From assembly GCA_037355855.1 (NCBI GenBank), contig CM074764.1, forward strand, positions 3,782,001 to 3,846,000: a DNA stretch of 64,000 nucleotides, given 5' to 3'. The stretch's first letter is position 1; every line of letters starts with the position of its first letter. This stretch comes from Pseudo-nitzschia pungens. Taxonomy: Eukaryota > Bacillariophyta > Bacillariophyceae > Bacillariales > Bacillariaceae. The notes beneath the pieces were generated by a model that did no database searches, was not told the origin of the DNA, and saw only the letters and a list, made by a program, of their open reading frames with translations. A program made the translations under genes and the position numbers. Positions 9,923 through 19,140 of this stretch are shown piece after piece.

Positions 9923-10131
9923 TACCGTACGGTAACTTACCCGTGGGCGTACGTTGGTGTAAATGCCCGTACGCAACGGTTGGTCGTGTGGTCTGACGGC
10001 AGCAGATGTTGGAACCGTCATTGCTTGCAGAATGAAAGTGCAGCACGCCTTCGGCAGAGCCCGCCTGGCTTGTGGTGCCGGATACGAGTAAGGTTATCTT
10101 ACGAATACAAGTAATTACGAGTGATTGTACA

Positions 10132-10410
10132 AGTATCCTATGGGATACCCCGGCGCCGTCTCGGGTGTACGTCAACTTCGGAGTGCACGTACTCTGTGCT
10201 CACATTTGTCTATACTAGGTCATACGCGGTATACACTATGTCTATTCTGTAGTGATGGCGGATTGACGAAGCTTTAGGCGAATGTGTGGTATAGCGTGCG
10301 CGCGCGTGTGCGCGGTAGCTATCTAGTCACTAACCCGAACCCTAATCGGGGGGGGACCCCTATGTAGTAGGGGTATGTAGGGTTAGTACAGTGCACAGAG
10401 AGTCCTTGCC
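10132..10410 (-). repeat. Split direct repeat B2 of the PAT-like element
   Basis: Nearly identical to 10767-11044. It begins AGTATCCTATGGGATACCCC, contains a GCGCGCGCG stretch, and ends GAGAGTCCTTGCC. Confidence 0.9.
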
Positions 10411-10508
10411 GGGTGGGCGGGCGGGAGTTTTGTTGATCCGCTCCCACAGGGAACAGCACTCCTCATTGTCGTCGGCTTGGTGTTGGCCAAGGGACAATGA
10501 GGTGAGCA
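10411..10508 (-). other. Hairpin spacer between B2 and A2
   Basis: A 98-bp unique segment containing CCTCATTGTC and its inverse GACAATGAGG separated by a GC-rich loop (about 10461-10503). It lies between the A2 and B2 repeats and may belong to the circle junction or serve as a transcription-end signal. Confidence 0.5.
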
Positions 10509-10767
10509 GATGGGGAAGGCATCGTCCCGCACCTCCGTGCCCGGTAGCGACTGCGTACCTTGTGCGGGCACCGCATTGTGCCCGTCTACAGTACTTGCGC
10601 TGTCGGCCCTCTCGTGACACTTACCTACCTACCATTGGGACCTTCCTCACATACGTCGTAGTGCTCGTCACGGCGCGCGCGGCAAGTTCACAGGTGGTGT
10701 GCGTGGAGGTGCGGGCGTGTCCCCCACCCGCATCCTGCAGTTGCGGTGACCTGTGTCTTGCCCAACA
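10509..10767 (-). repeat. Split direct repeat A2 of the PAT-like element
   Basis: It matches 17687-17945 with only a few substitutions, from GATGGGGAAGGCATCGTCC to TGTGTCTTGCCCAACA. Confidence 0.9.
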
Positions 10768-11044
10768 GTATCCTATGGGATACCCCGGCGCCGTCTCGGG
10801 TGTACGTCAACTTCGGAGTGCACGTACTCTGTGCTCACATTTGTCTATACTAGGTCATACGCGGTATACACTATGTCTATTCTGTAGTGATGGCGGATTG
10901 ACGAAGCTTTAGGCGAATGTGTGGTATAGCGTGCGCGCGCGTGTGCGCGGTAGCTATCTAGTCACTAACCCGAACCCTAATCGGGGGGGACCCCTATGTA
11001 GTAGGGGTATGTAGGGTTAGTACAGTGCACAGAGAGTCCTTGCC
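10767..11044 (-). repeat. Split direct repeat B1 of the PAT-like element
   Basis: Second copy of the 10132-10410 sequence, directly adjoining A2. The 186 bp from here to the end of the unknown ORF at 11231 include a 17-bp A run and no gene. Confidence 0.9.
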
Positions 11045-11230
11045 ACAACGGGTGGAGAGGAGAGTTCGTGAACCCGCTCGAAGAGGGGGTGAAGCGCGAA
11101 TGGAAAATCGAGCCACCGCCACTCTCGAAGTTGACGAGTACAGCCGGAAAAAAAAAAAAAAAATGAAAAAAATAGGGTGGGATGGTTGTCTAACGGGGCT
11201 TAAAGCGCAGGGCGCGAACAGTTAGGCAAC

Positions 11231-12637
11231 CTAGGCGGCGTTGGCGGGAGCCGGAGCAAGTGGTCCCACGGGGGCCGGAGCAAGTGGTCCCACGGCGGGG
11301 GCCGGGGGAAGGGCGGCGGTGGGAGCGCGATCGGGAGGGAAGACAAAGGCGTAGCTTGAGATCGGGGCGAGCGTGCTGCGGGAAGCGCCGTAGGCGGTGG
11401 CAACATTCGCCATGAAGCGGTCTTGGGTGGTCTCCGCGGTGAATTGGCACAAGACCTTGCCCCGCGTGGAGCAAGGGAAAAGGAGGCGGCCATTAGGGAT
11501 GACGACACCGAAGACGTAGTGCCCGGGGTAGTCGATGAGGGTGGGGACGTGGAGGCACAGGAGGAAGGGGCAGGCGTCGGTGCCCAGACGTGTGGCCACT
11601 TCGTCGCCGGGGGAGTACTCAAGCCCAAGAGCGTTGAGAGTAGCGACCAAGGTCTGGTTGGGGGCGGGGCTGTTCGAAAGCGGGACGTCGAGGGAAGGAC
11701 GGGCGGCGGTAACGCGGGCTAGGAGACGGTCGATGGCAGCGGTGGTGGGTGCCGGAACGGGCTCGGCGTAGTGAACACCGTGGTAGACGGTATAGGCAAG
11801 GCGGAAGTTGGTGACAGCGGTTTGGTAATGGGGGCAGTAAGGGTGGGCCATGTCCAATTCTGCCAAGGCAGAGGCTACAGCCGCACCTGCGGGGTTGGCG
11901 TACAGAGTGTGCAACTTGGCGAGCCACAAGCGGGGACCGGTGGGAGTGTCGAGCGGGCTGTCCGAGTAGCTGGTGAGGTTTCGATTGGCAGAGGTGAGCG
12001 GAAGAGAGTTCAGGACCTTTCTGTCAGAAGGTGGGCTGCTGAGGTTGCCCTCAAGGAGGGCGATGGTCAACGAGATGGCAGTAGGCTCAGGCTGGGCAGG
12101 GTCGCGGGGAGCGGGCGGGCCCGGGATTGGGAGGACAGGAGCAGGATTTTCCGCGGGCGCGGGCGGTGCTTCCACCGCCCCGTGGGCGAGGGGAGCTAAA
12201 GGGAGAGGAGAGTCGGGATCGGAGGAACGGATGGAAAGCGAGGAGGTTCTGGAATGGGTTCGGGCGGACGCGGACGTGGGCGAGTCGCCGACGGACGGGG
12301 GAGGGTCCTCCGGGATGCCCTGAAAGGGAAGGAGGGTCTTGAGGTCGTTGGCGTGGGTGGAAGCTCGGGGCCAGTCGGCTTTGGAGCAAGCGGCGAGGAA
12401 ATCGACGTAGAGGCCGACGTAAGTCTCAAAGTCCTGGAGGGAGGAAGGTGGGAGGTCGACCGGGAGGGTGAAGGGGGGGCGAAACGGAGCGGTGGGGGCG
12501 GCCGCTTCGAGGGTGGCGCCGTGGCGGTTGAAACAACGGTAGACGCCGACGGGGGTTGGGTTGGTGATGAGGTTGATGGCCTGGCTCATGGTGTCGAGGA
12601 GGCGTCGGGCCCTCGCGAGGAACGAGGTGGCAAGCAT
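11231..12637 (-). CDS. Unknown 3' ORF of the PAT-like element
   Basis: The first ATG is at 12637 (468 aa); the open frame extends upstream to 12745 without an ATG. The N-terminal ~100 residues look folded (LARARRLLDTMSQAINLITN, and a DFETYVGLYVDFLAACSK helix). A proline/serine-rich linker follows (~residues 110-215), then a second folded-looking region with CPHYQTAVTNFRLAYTVYHG and CLHVPTLIDYPGHYVFGVV, and an Ala/Pro tail with a repeated VGPLAPAP. I do not recognise the family. It is the most 3' gene, after the recombinase, and shares the GC-rich codon use of the other element genes, so it belongs to the element. Possible roles (coat, DNA binding, host interaction) are guesses. Confidence 0.6.
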   Translation of the reverse strand: MLATSFLARARRLLDTMSQAINLITNPTPVGVYRCFNRHGATLEAAAPTAPFRPPFTLPVDLPPSSLQDFETYVGLYVDFLAACSKADWPRASTHANDLKTLLPFQGIPEDPPPSVGDSPTSASARTHSRTSSLSIRSSDPDSPLPLAPLAHGAVEAPPAPAENPAPVLPIPGPPAPRDPAQPEPTAISLTIALLEGNLSSPPSDRKVLNSLPLTSANRNLTSYSDSPLDTPTGPRLWLAKLHTLYANPAGAAVASALAELDMAHPYCPHYQTAVTNFRLAYTVYHGVHYAEPVPAPTTAAIDRLLARVTAARPSLDVPLSNSPAPNQTLVATLNALGLEYSPGDEVATRLGTDACPFLLCLHVPTLIDYPGHYVFGVVIPNGRLLFPCSTRGKVLCQFTAETTQDRFMANVATAYGASRSTLAPISSYAFVFPPDRAPTAALPPAPAVGPLAPAPVGPLAPAPANAA

Positions 12638-12976
12638 GGTGGGAGCGGCAACAAAGCTAGGTGGTGTTTGGGAGAAGCCCAGGGTGGGGATTATGCGAAG
12701 ACCAGTGGGAGGGGGGCAAAGAGGACCCAGTCCGTGGGCAAGCACGGGAAGAGGGGACCGGGCGAAACCATGGTCAGGGGTAGGGAGAGGAGGAGGAGAA
12801 ACGGTGGGAAAACCATGCTGAAACGGAAATTAGATCGTAAAATAAAACGTGTTTGTTGTAAAATAAAACGGGGTGGAACTGGTCGCTTAGTAAGGGGTGT
12901 GTACGGAGGCGATCGTGGGGGGTTAGGCATCGTGGGGGGGGGGAGTAGACACGGATGTGGGAGAGAACCGTGAAAG

Positions 12977-14227
12977 TTACCAGCGGTCGGGGGGCCGGGC
13001 GGCGCCAGCCGTGAGGATGGCGTTATGCTGGTGAGAGAGGATGTGGAGGTCGCGGGTGTAAATTTGCCACGAATCGCTGTTCCACCGGAGCTGTTTTTTG
13101 ATAAACTCGGGAGACGCGCCGGCGGCCTGGAGAATGCAGCACGCGCCAACGCGAATAGAATGACATGTAAATTTTTTGAGGGCGGACGGAGAAGTAACGC
13201 CGTAGACGACGCGGGCAAGGGAGCGGAGGGTGGACTCGACGTCGGAGTCGACCACGTAAACGGCCACCTTGGAGCAGGGGCTGTAGACTGCGAGGGGCCC
13301 AGCCAAAGGGCCGGGATGGGGGGCCCATGCGGGAAAGAGGCGATAGTAACGGGCCAGGATGCGCAACCACGCCGCGACCAAATCGAGGGAAGCGGTTGAG
13401 TTGCGAGAAAATCCTTTCACAGCATTCCGTTCGCCATTCTTTTGCCATCGCCATCGGACGCAGACACGCATCACGGAGCTGGGGGAGGCGAGGCCGGAAG
13501 GGTGGGGGAGGAGATTCCCATGGCGGTCAAACAGGGTGATGTCAGCCGGGATGAGGGCGACACAGTCGCCCGAAGGGCTACGTGCAAACGTGCCAAGGCA
13601 CCGGTGGCTGTGGGTCTGGCACCACTCACTCTTGCGGAAGCCAGCGGCGAGGCCGACGGTAAGCCAGTCGGCGAGGGTGGCGGGAAGGGAATCCGGGGGC
13701 TCGGCCGCCAAGGCAGTTAGGAGGTGTTGCTGCATGGCAATGGTGACTGGTTCCTTGCGGTCGGGGACCGACTCATAACGGCGGGCCTCGCGGAGGACAG
13801 CGGTAATGTCCGGGCACAAGCCGGTGCGGAGCGGGGACTCTTTGCGGGCATCCCGGTCAGGGACAGGGTCGAAATGGGCGAGAAGGGTACTGGCAGCCAA
13901 GAGATATTTGCTAGCGGTGTCAGCTTTGATGCACTTGCAAAGGAGGCTGTGGCCAGTGAGGAGATGGCGAGCGTAGTTAGCGAGGAGGAGGTTCAGGGCC
14001 TCGGTGGTGATGCGGGAGTCGATCACAGGAAACAGTGCTGGGAAGATACCGAGGTGGGTGCACCACCAGAGAAAATGGAGGCGGCGGGTAAGAACAGTCC
14101 GGGCTTCTTTAGGGTTGTGGGGGGAGCCGTTGCGTAGTCGGAGGACAGCGTCGAACCCAGAAGAGAGACCAGCTCGGGACTTGGGAGGAAAGCAGTCCAG
14201 GACGCGAATCGCGCGTGCTGAGTGCAA
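12977..14227 (-). CDS. Tyrosine recombinase of the PAT-like element
   Basis: A 416-codon open frame without an ATG until mid-protein. It overlaps the end of the RT ORF by 205 bp in the -1 frame, so translation by -1 frameshifting from RT, or from a separate start, is likely. Catalytic signatures are visible: the first arginine in AAGFRKSEWCQ, the HxxR box in FTCHSIRVGACCIL, and the nucleophilic tyrosine in SWQIYTRD, in the usual order of the phage-integrase fold. A helical N-terminal core-binding region precedes them (RRLHFLWWCTHLGIF). It would integrate the circular DNA copy. No stop or frameshift breaks the domain. Confidence 0.88.
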   Translation of the reverse strand: MHSARAIRVLDCFPPKSRAGLSSGFDAVLRLRNGSPHNPKEARTVLTRRLHFLWWCTHLGIFPALFPVIDSRITTEALNLLLANYARHLLTGHSLLCKCIKADTASKYLLAASTLLAHFDPVPDRDARKESPLRTGLCPDITAVLREARRYESVPDRKEPVTIAMQQHLLTALAAEPPDSLPATLADWLTVGLAAGFRKSEWCQTHSHRCLGTFARSPSGDCVALIPADITLFDRHGNLLPHPSGLASPSSVMRVCVRWRWQKNGERNAVKGFSRNSTASLDLVAAWLRILARYYRLFPAWAPHPGPLAGPLAVYSPCSKVAVYVVDSDVESTLRSLARVVYGVTSPSALKKFTCHSIRVGACCILQAAGASPEFIKKQLRWNSDSWQIYTRDLHILSHQHNAILTAGAARPPDRW

Positions 14228-16905
14228 ATCTGGTGGAGAAGAGTGGGATAGGGGAGGGAGAAGTATGAGTAATTGTGGGGGGTGAAAAGTTCGTGGGGAC
14301 GAGAGACAGCATCAGCAAGAGTGTTGTCCGACCCGGGGATGTAATCCACGACGCTGCCAAGGGGGGAGTCCTTGCGGTATGTCGCGGCAAGGAGGATAGC
14401 GCTCCGGCCGAGGGTGGACTTGGTGGAGGATTTCATCCACCAAGCGATGGCGGCCTTGTTGTCGCAGGACGAACGGAGAACCGGGGCCGGGGGGAAAGCG
14501 TGAGGCCGGTCGGAGGTCAAGAGTTGACCAATGAGGAAACACAAGAAGACCCCTAGGAACTCAAGGGTGTTGATGTGGACGTAGTCCGGATGCGTGTTAG
14601 GAAGCTGGGTTCGCGCGTGGAGAGCAGCGGAGTATGGGAGGAAGCAGAACACCCGGGGGGCGGGAAGGACGGCGACGATGCCGGTATGAGAAGCGTCGGT
14701 GGTGTTGTGGTCCAGCGCAAAACACCGAGGGATGAGGTGCCCAATAGGGGTGGAACACAGGCCGGGCCCCTTCAGGTACTCGTAAAGTGCGCGGAGGGTC
14801 GGGATGGTAGTAGCGGGGATCGGGACCGTTGCACGGTTGCGCCAGATGAAAGCCGCCTGTTCGGTCTGGTGGAGCCAAGTGAAGCGACTTTGGAGGTCAG
14901 AGGGCATCGAACTGTAGTGGGGGGGAAGCGGACGGCGCTTGACGAGACGTTTGGCTCGGTGGTATCCCTGGGCGATGCAGGAGCGGAGGATGTCCCGGAA
15001 GACCAGGAGGTGAGCGAGGCCCCAGGGGTAGTGTTGGAAGCCGTCGCCAAGGAGACCCAAGAGGGTGGCCAAGTCGCGGATAGTCGCTTGCTTACCAGGG
15101 GTAAGCCAATGTTCCCGCTCAAGGTAGGAGACTATCTTGTCCCGACGACGGGGGGACAGGCGCACCGTCATGGTGCGCGTATTGACGAGGAAGCCTACGA
15201 GGAGGCGTTCCTCGGTGTAGGCCAGATCGAGTTTATCCTGGGACAGAATCTGTTCTTGGCAGGGATGGTCCGGGCCGAAGACGTCTTCAAGGGCGACAAT
15301 GCTAGCGGCGGAAGTCAGGCGGATGGTGGCGCGGACGTCCGCCGTGAAGAGGTCATCGACCTGCATAGGCATAGCAGGGGCCAGGCGGATCCGCGGGCGG
15401 CCCGGGATCGGGCACTCGCGGTCCTCAAAGACGCCGTGGTTGAGGGTGTCGAGGTTTGCCTGGGCGATCGTGTGGTGCTCCGAGGGGGGGATCTCGGGGC
15501 TGAGGCGCATGCGGGCAACGTAGCGGGACGCACGGCGGAGAGTGTCGTCGGGCTCGTGGCGCCACAAGTACTGGGCCTGTTGGATCCGTGCCTGGGAGAG
15601 AGGGTCCCAGTTGGACGGACAGAAACAACCGCCAAAGGACTGCCCGGTGGCGAAACCGAGGTAGCCGCACGCTTGGTAGGCGTGCATGGGGACGACCTCG
15701 GGGTTGAGTTTGCAGAGGCGGAAGGCGTTGCAGACGTCGTTGTCGATGATGAGGATTGCGGAGTGCGGGAAGGAGATGCGCATGTTCCAGACGTGAACGA
15801 GGAACCGCTGGAAAGAGCCAGGGAACGTGACATCGGGCTCGTTGGTCTTGTTCGTCCAGTCATTGATACACATGGAGTCGACGGCGGGGCGAAAAGAAGC
15901 GTTGAAGATTTGGCGGGACTTCTTCCAGGGGTTGTTGCGGTCGGCGATGCCGAGTGGAGTGAAGTGGAGGTTGGGGATAAACAGATAGAAACGAGGGTCC
16001 ACAAGGATGGTGTTGCCGCGGCGGTAGTCCTTGCAGAGGACTTTCATAAGTTCGGATGGGTCTTCAGCAGCCGACGCATGGTTGCCGTAGCGGTAGTAGG
16101 TCCAGAAATTGCTGTCAGTGGACCGGCCACGGCAGAGGCGTGGGGCCCCCGTGGTGAAAGTGCGGTGAACCTCCCGGCGGATGGGGGCACTCACCCCCAG
16201 GCGAAGGCGGCGCATAATGGTGGGGACGTCTTGATGGACCGCGAGGTGCGGGCCGGCAAGGTAGCGGACGAGGCGGGGGACGTTCATCTGGCAGTGGAGA
16301 AGGGCGGCCGAGGAGCGTCGGATCCGGTCAGTGTTGAGGGTGGTTTCGGAGCGGAAGTCGGTGTACGACTGGTAACCCCGGATGGAAGAGGAGTCGAGGT
16401 GGAAGTAGGTGTCGTGGAGTGTGCGGTAAAGGCGGGCGGGGGGGTAGGCGCGGTCCCAGGCGGCGCGAGCGGAGGGAGAGAGGAAGGGGGAATCATGGAG
16501 AAAGGGGACGATGTGGCGGAGGCGGATGTCGCCGAGAAACGAAATGTTAGCGTGGGGCTTACCGTGGGTGTTGTGGAGGACGCCGTGGACGGCAGGGTGG
16601 AGAGTGGTCCCCCACGACGCGAGTTCCGAGGGGCTAAGGTCGCGTGTTGGGAGAGGGGAGAGAATCGCTTGCGGTGGTGTAGGGGTGTTACGCTTGCCGG
16701 CGGGGACGGTGGGAGGATCAGGGAGGATGCCGGGGTACAGGCAAGGGGACTCGGGGGGGTCGGCCGAGGGGGCAGGGGGAGGAGTGGTGGTTCGCGTTGC
16801 GGACAGAGGGACAAAGGGGGGGACAGGGTGGCTTGGAGTGTAGGGGGTATAGATCGGGAGATAGTTGACGTAGTCTAAAGCGAGAGGTAGAGAGGGAGTG
16901 GGCAT
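14023..16905 (-). CDS. Reverse transcriptase-RNase H polyprotein of the PAT-like element
   Basis: 960 aa from the ATG at 16905. After a proline-rich N-terminus (~residues 1-80) and a helical linker comes a DIRS-type reverse transcriptase: NPWKKSRQIFNASFRP, the motif A aspartate region SAILIIDNDVCNAFRLC, the ATGQSFGGCFCPSNWDP motif B region, and the catalytic pair in MQVDDLF (D517-D518). RNase H follows, with FALDHNTTDASHTG, INTLEFLGVFLC, SCDNKAAIAWW and DYIPGSDNTLADAVSR supplying the acidic residues. The length and RT-RNase H order fit DIRS/PAT elements. The frame is intact, and its 3' end overlaps the recombinase frame, suggesting coupled translation. Confidence 0.88.
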   Translation of the reverse strand: MPTPSLPLALDYVNYLPIYTPYTPSHPVPPFVPLSATRTTTPPPAPSADPPESPCLYPGILPDPPTVPAGKRNTPTPPQAILSPLPTRDLSPSELASWGTTLHPAVHGVLHNTHGKPHANISFLGDIRLRHIVPFLHDSPFLSPSARAAWDRAYPPARLYRTLHDTYFHLDSSSIRGYQSYTDFRSETTLNTDRIRRSSAALLHCQMNVPRLVRYLAGPHLAVHQDVPTIMRRLRLGVSAPIRREVHRTFTTGAPRLCRGRSTDSNFWTYYRYGNHASAAEDPSELMKVLCKDYRRGNTILVDPRFYLFIPNLHFTPLGIADRNNPWKKSRQIFNASFRPAVDSMCINDWTNKTNEPDVTFPGSFQRFLVHVWNMRISFPHSAILIIDNDVCNAFRLCKLNPEVVPMHAYQACGYLGFATGQSFGGCFCPSNWDPLSQARIQQAQYLWRHEPDDTLRRASRYVARMRLSPEIPPSEHHTIAQANLDTLNHGVFEDRECPIPGRPRIRLAPAMPMQVDDLFTADVRATIRLTSAASIVALEDVFGPDHPCQEQILSQDKLDLAYTEERLLVGFLVNTRTMTVRLSPRRRDKIVSYLEREHWLTPGKQATIRDLATLLGLLGDGFQHYPWGLAHLLVFRDILRSCIAQGYHRAKRLVKRRPLPPHYSSMPSDLQSRFTWLHQTEQAAFIWRNRATVPIPATTIPTLRALYEYLKGPGLCSTPIGHLIPRCFALDHNTTDASHTGIVAVLPAPRVFCFLPYSAALHARTQLPNTHPDYVHINTLEFLGVFLCFLIGQLLTSDRPHAFPPAPVLRSSCDNKAAIAWWMKSSTKSTLGRSAILLAATYRKDSPLGSVVDYIPGSDNTLADAVSRPHELFTPHNYSYFSLPYPTLLHQICTQHARFASWTAFLPSPELVSLLGSTLSSDYATAPPTTLKKPGLFLPAASIFSGGAPTSVSSQHCFL

Positions 16906-16980
16906 AGTAAAGGGTTAACATATGGGATTACGGGTTAAAGGAAGGGCAAAAGGGCGGGGACGAGGAGAGGGGAGGGAGGA

Positions 16981-17700
16981 CTAACCTCGGTCGGAGTCGG
17001 AAGGGGCGCCGCTGTTGGGGGCAAAAGCGACGACGGCATGCTTGGTGACATACTGCTTGGCCTTTTCCTTGTCGGCAGCGGAGAGTCCTTTCCAAGTGTG
17101 CGCGTGGAAGAACTTGCAGGAGTCACCGTATGTGCACTGGAAGCCCACAAAGCTAGCGCTCATGCAGAGGCGGGTGCCTTTCTTGCCGAAAGGTTCGTCG
17201 TAGCGGGGGCGGGAGGTACCCGAGGTGAGGGTGAAGAGGCCACGGGCTTTGTCTTTGTCGTCGGCTGGCGAGGGGGTGCGGGAGTGGTCGGCGCGTTGGG
17301 GGCCGGTGGTGCCGGACGGGGTATGGCGAGGTTTCTTGCTGTCGCGGGGGTTGTCAGGCTCGTGAGAGGACCAGGAGCGGGCGCGGTCGGCAACGCGCCT
17401 GTGGTTTTCCCACCAGAAGAAAGTCGCGGGAGGGGTAGAGAAAGTATTGAGGTGCTGGCCGTATGTTGCCTGCTCAATGAGTTGGTTGAGGGCGTTGAAA
17501 TTGTCGCGAGCACTGACGTAGCCCTTGGAGGGCAATGGGGCATCGGTGGAGACGTGGGTAAGGACTTCCGGGATTTGTGCAAGGACGAGGACGGCGACCA
17601 TACCTTCCTGGAGCATGGTGATCATGCTGTGTCGGAGGTGGGGTTGGGTCTGGACCGTGCGTTCGAGCCACGCCGATGTGCGTGGTGATGGGGAAGGCAT
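16981..17700 (-). CDS. Gag-like protein of the PAT-like element
   Basis: 239 aa from the ATG at 17700, which lies inside repeat A1, so the repeat supplies the start. The N-terminal half is helical (HSMITMLQEGMVAVLVLAQI). The middle is Ser/Pro/Arg-rich (SGTTGPQRADHSRTPSP). Near the C-terminus is a CCCH-type zinc knuckle (LCMSASFVGFQCTYGDSCKFFHAH). Position and zinc knuckle fit a nucleic-acid-binding Gag. It ends 75 bp before the RT ORF starts. Confidence 0.75.
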   Translation of the reverse strand: MPSPSPRTSAWLERTVQTQPHLRHSMITMLQEGMVAVLVLAQIPEVLTHVSTDAPLPSKGYVSARDNFNALNQLIEQATYGQHLNTFSTPPATFFWWENHRRVADRARSWSSHEPDNPRDSKKPRHTPSGTTGPQRADHSRTPSPADDKDKARGLFTLTSGTSRPRYDEPFGKKGTRLCMSASFVGFQCTYGDSCKFFHAHTWKGLSAADKEKAKQYVTKHAVVAFAPNSGAPSDSDRG

Positions 17701-17945
17701 CGTCCTGCACCTCCGTGCCCGGTAGCGACTGCGTACCTTGTGCGGGCACCACATTGTGCCCGTCTACAGTACTCGCGCTGTCGGCCCTCTCGTGACACTT
17801 ACCTACCTACCATTGGGACCTTCCTCACATACGTCGTAGTGCTCGTCACGGCGCGCGCGGCAAGTTCACAGGTGGTGTGCGTGGAGGTGCGGGCGTGTCC
17901 CCCACCCGCATCCTGCAGTTGCGGTGACCTGTGTCTTGCCCAACA
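17687..17945 (-). repeat. Split direct repeat A1 of the PAT-like element
   Basis: 5' end of the element, matching 10509-10767. The 234 bp from here to the copia LTR at 18180 are AT-rich with AAGGTTTACC-type repeats and no gene. Confidence 0.88.
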
Positions 17946-18179
17946 CAAGTACAAGTTACGCAATTTTATGTGCGAGCACAAGTAAGGTTTTACCTTACCT
18001 CACTTTTTTGAATGCATAAGGTTTACCGTAATCTTTTAAATCTTACGGTAAGGTTTATGGGGGATCGGTGATGCCCATGTTTTTCAACGGTTCTACAACG
18101 TACAAGGTAACGTAGTTGTTTTTCGAAACTACGAAGTAAGGTTAACTTACTCCTAGTACTAGTAAGAAAGGCAACTCTA

Positions 18180-19122
18180 TGAAGATATCCAGTGTGCTAT
18201 GATCTGTGCTAAGGCTCCTGTGTAGGAGAATGTACTGGGGCTACAGTCAGCAGCCTCCAGTAGTTGACTAACAGGTGCTGAGCTGAGTGCTGAGATGTGT
18301 GCTAATTGGTAGCATACATCCTTAGCAACAGGCTTAGCAACAGGCTTAGCAACAGGCTTAGCAACAGGCTTAGCAACAGGCTTAGCAACAGGCTTAGCAG
18401 CAGGCTTAGCAGCAGACCTATCCTGTCTAGTATGGATGCTAGCAGAGTTTACTAGGGTCGCCGCATACGATTTGTACCAATCGTACGTACCCCGAGTAAA
18501 GCACCTCCTGTCATGGTGTAGCTAAATGCTACAGGGTTAGGGTTGCTAAGGCTACGAGATACTGAAAGATGCTAGCCTACCATGATACCATGCTAAGATA
18601 CTATGCTACCGCCGGGGCCAGGTCATTGGTGTATAATATGTACCATGACTGGATGCCCGGCCCAAACAGTTACCCAACGCGCTAGCATACGCGAGTTATT
18701 ATCGCTAGCACACGATTCGATCTAATTAATCGGAGATACCCTACGATACTCCGATACGCTACCCGTACAATACAGTACCAGAGCTACAGAGTGCTGTTAT
18801 TATACGAGTTAGCGGATTGATATCACGATACGAGCTGAGCGAGCGCTCAGCTCCCTCTTTTCACTCTTTTCTTTACACTCTAAAATAGACGCCTATCATG
18901 CCCTCCCCTTTCGATCGATTCCGATGTACCTCTAGGGAAGTACCTTGTAGTAACTAAGTGTATGCAATAAGACCTTGAACAGTCCACTGTAGCCTCACCT
19001 TTTGCCAGGGATGTACGTGTTATTATTGTTAAGGCTTTTCCCCTTATTTTCCAGTACGCAGTACAAGGCGATTTATCTACGAGTTGATCCCCGAAGATTG
19101 CTGACGAGCGAATATCAACACA
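18180..19122 (+). repeat. Left LTR of the copia element
   Basis: 943 bp, TG...CA. It is nearly identical to 27084-27897 apart from a handful of substitutions and two fewer 12-bp units on the right. A 12-bp tandem repeat (TTAGCAACAGGC, ~8 units) lies at 18321-18414. The last ~75 bp diverge much more from the right LTR than the rest does. Confidence 0.85.
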
Positions 19123-19140
19123 GTTTATCAGACCCACCGC
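19123..19140 (+). promoter_or_regulatory. Possible tRNA primer-binding site of the copia element
   Basis: Immediately after the LTR end the sequence reads GTTTATCAGACCCACC. It resembles the TATCAGA-type primer site complementary to initiator tRNA-Met that many copia elements use. The match is partial. Confidence 0.4.

Larger units (their letters stand above)
10132..17945 (-). mobile_element. PAT-like tyrosine-recombinase retrotransposon with split direct repeats
   Basis: On the minus strand the order is A1 (17945-17687), Gag, RT-RNase H, tyrosine recombinase, an unknown ORF, B1 (11044-10767), A2 (10767-10509), a 98-bp hairpin spacer, and B2 (10410-10132). A1 matches A2 and B1 matches B2 almost perfectly. 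This A1-ORFs-B1-A2-B2 order is the hallmark of PAT/Ngaro-type elements of the DIRS order, which replicate through a circular intermediate and integrate by a tyrosine recombinase without target duplication. I see no duplication at the ends. The body is about 65-70% G+C by eye, far higher than its neighbours. Confidence 0.9.

Noticed and set aside
9822..10175. 117-aa minus-strand ORF spanning pogo and PAT-like ends
   Set aside because: It crosses a terminal inverted repeat and an element boundary, so it is a chance junction frame.
10325..10350. Telomere-like ACCCTAA next to a G run
   Set aside because: Single occurrence, repeated only because it lies in the B repeats of the PAT-like element; no telomeric array.
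14575..16878. 767-aa plus-strand ORF
   Set aside because: It is the complement of the RT-RNase H gene in GC-rich sequence, where stop codons are rare. The minus strand has clear RT motifs.
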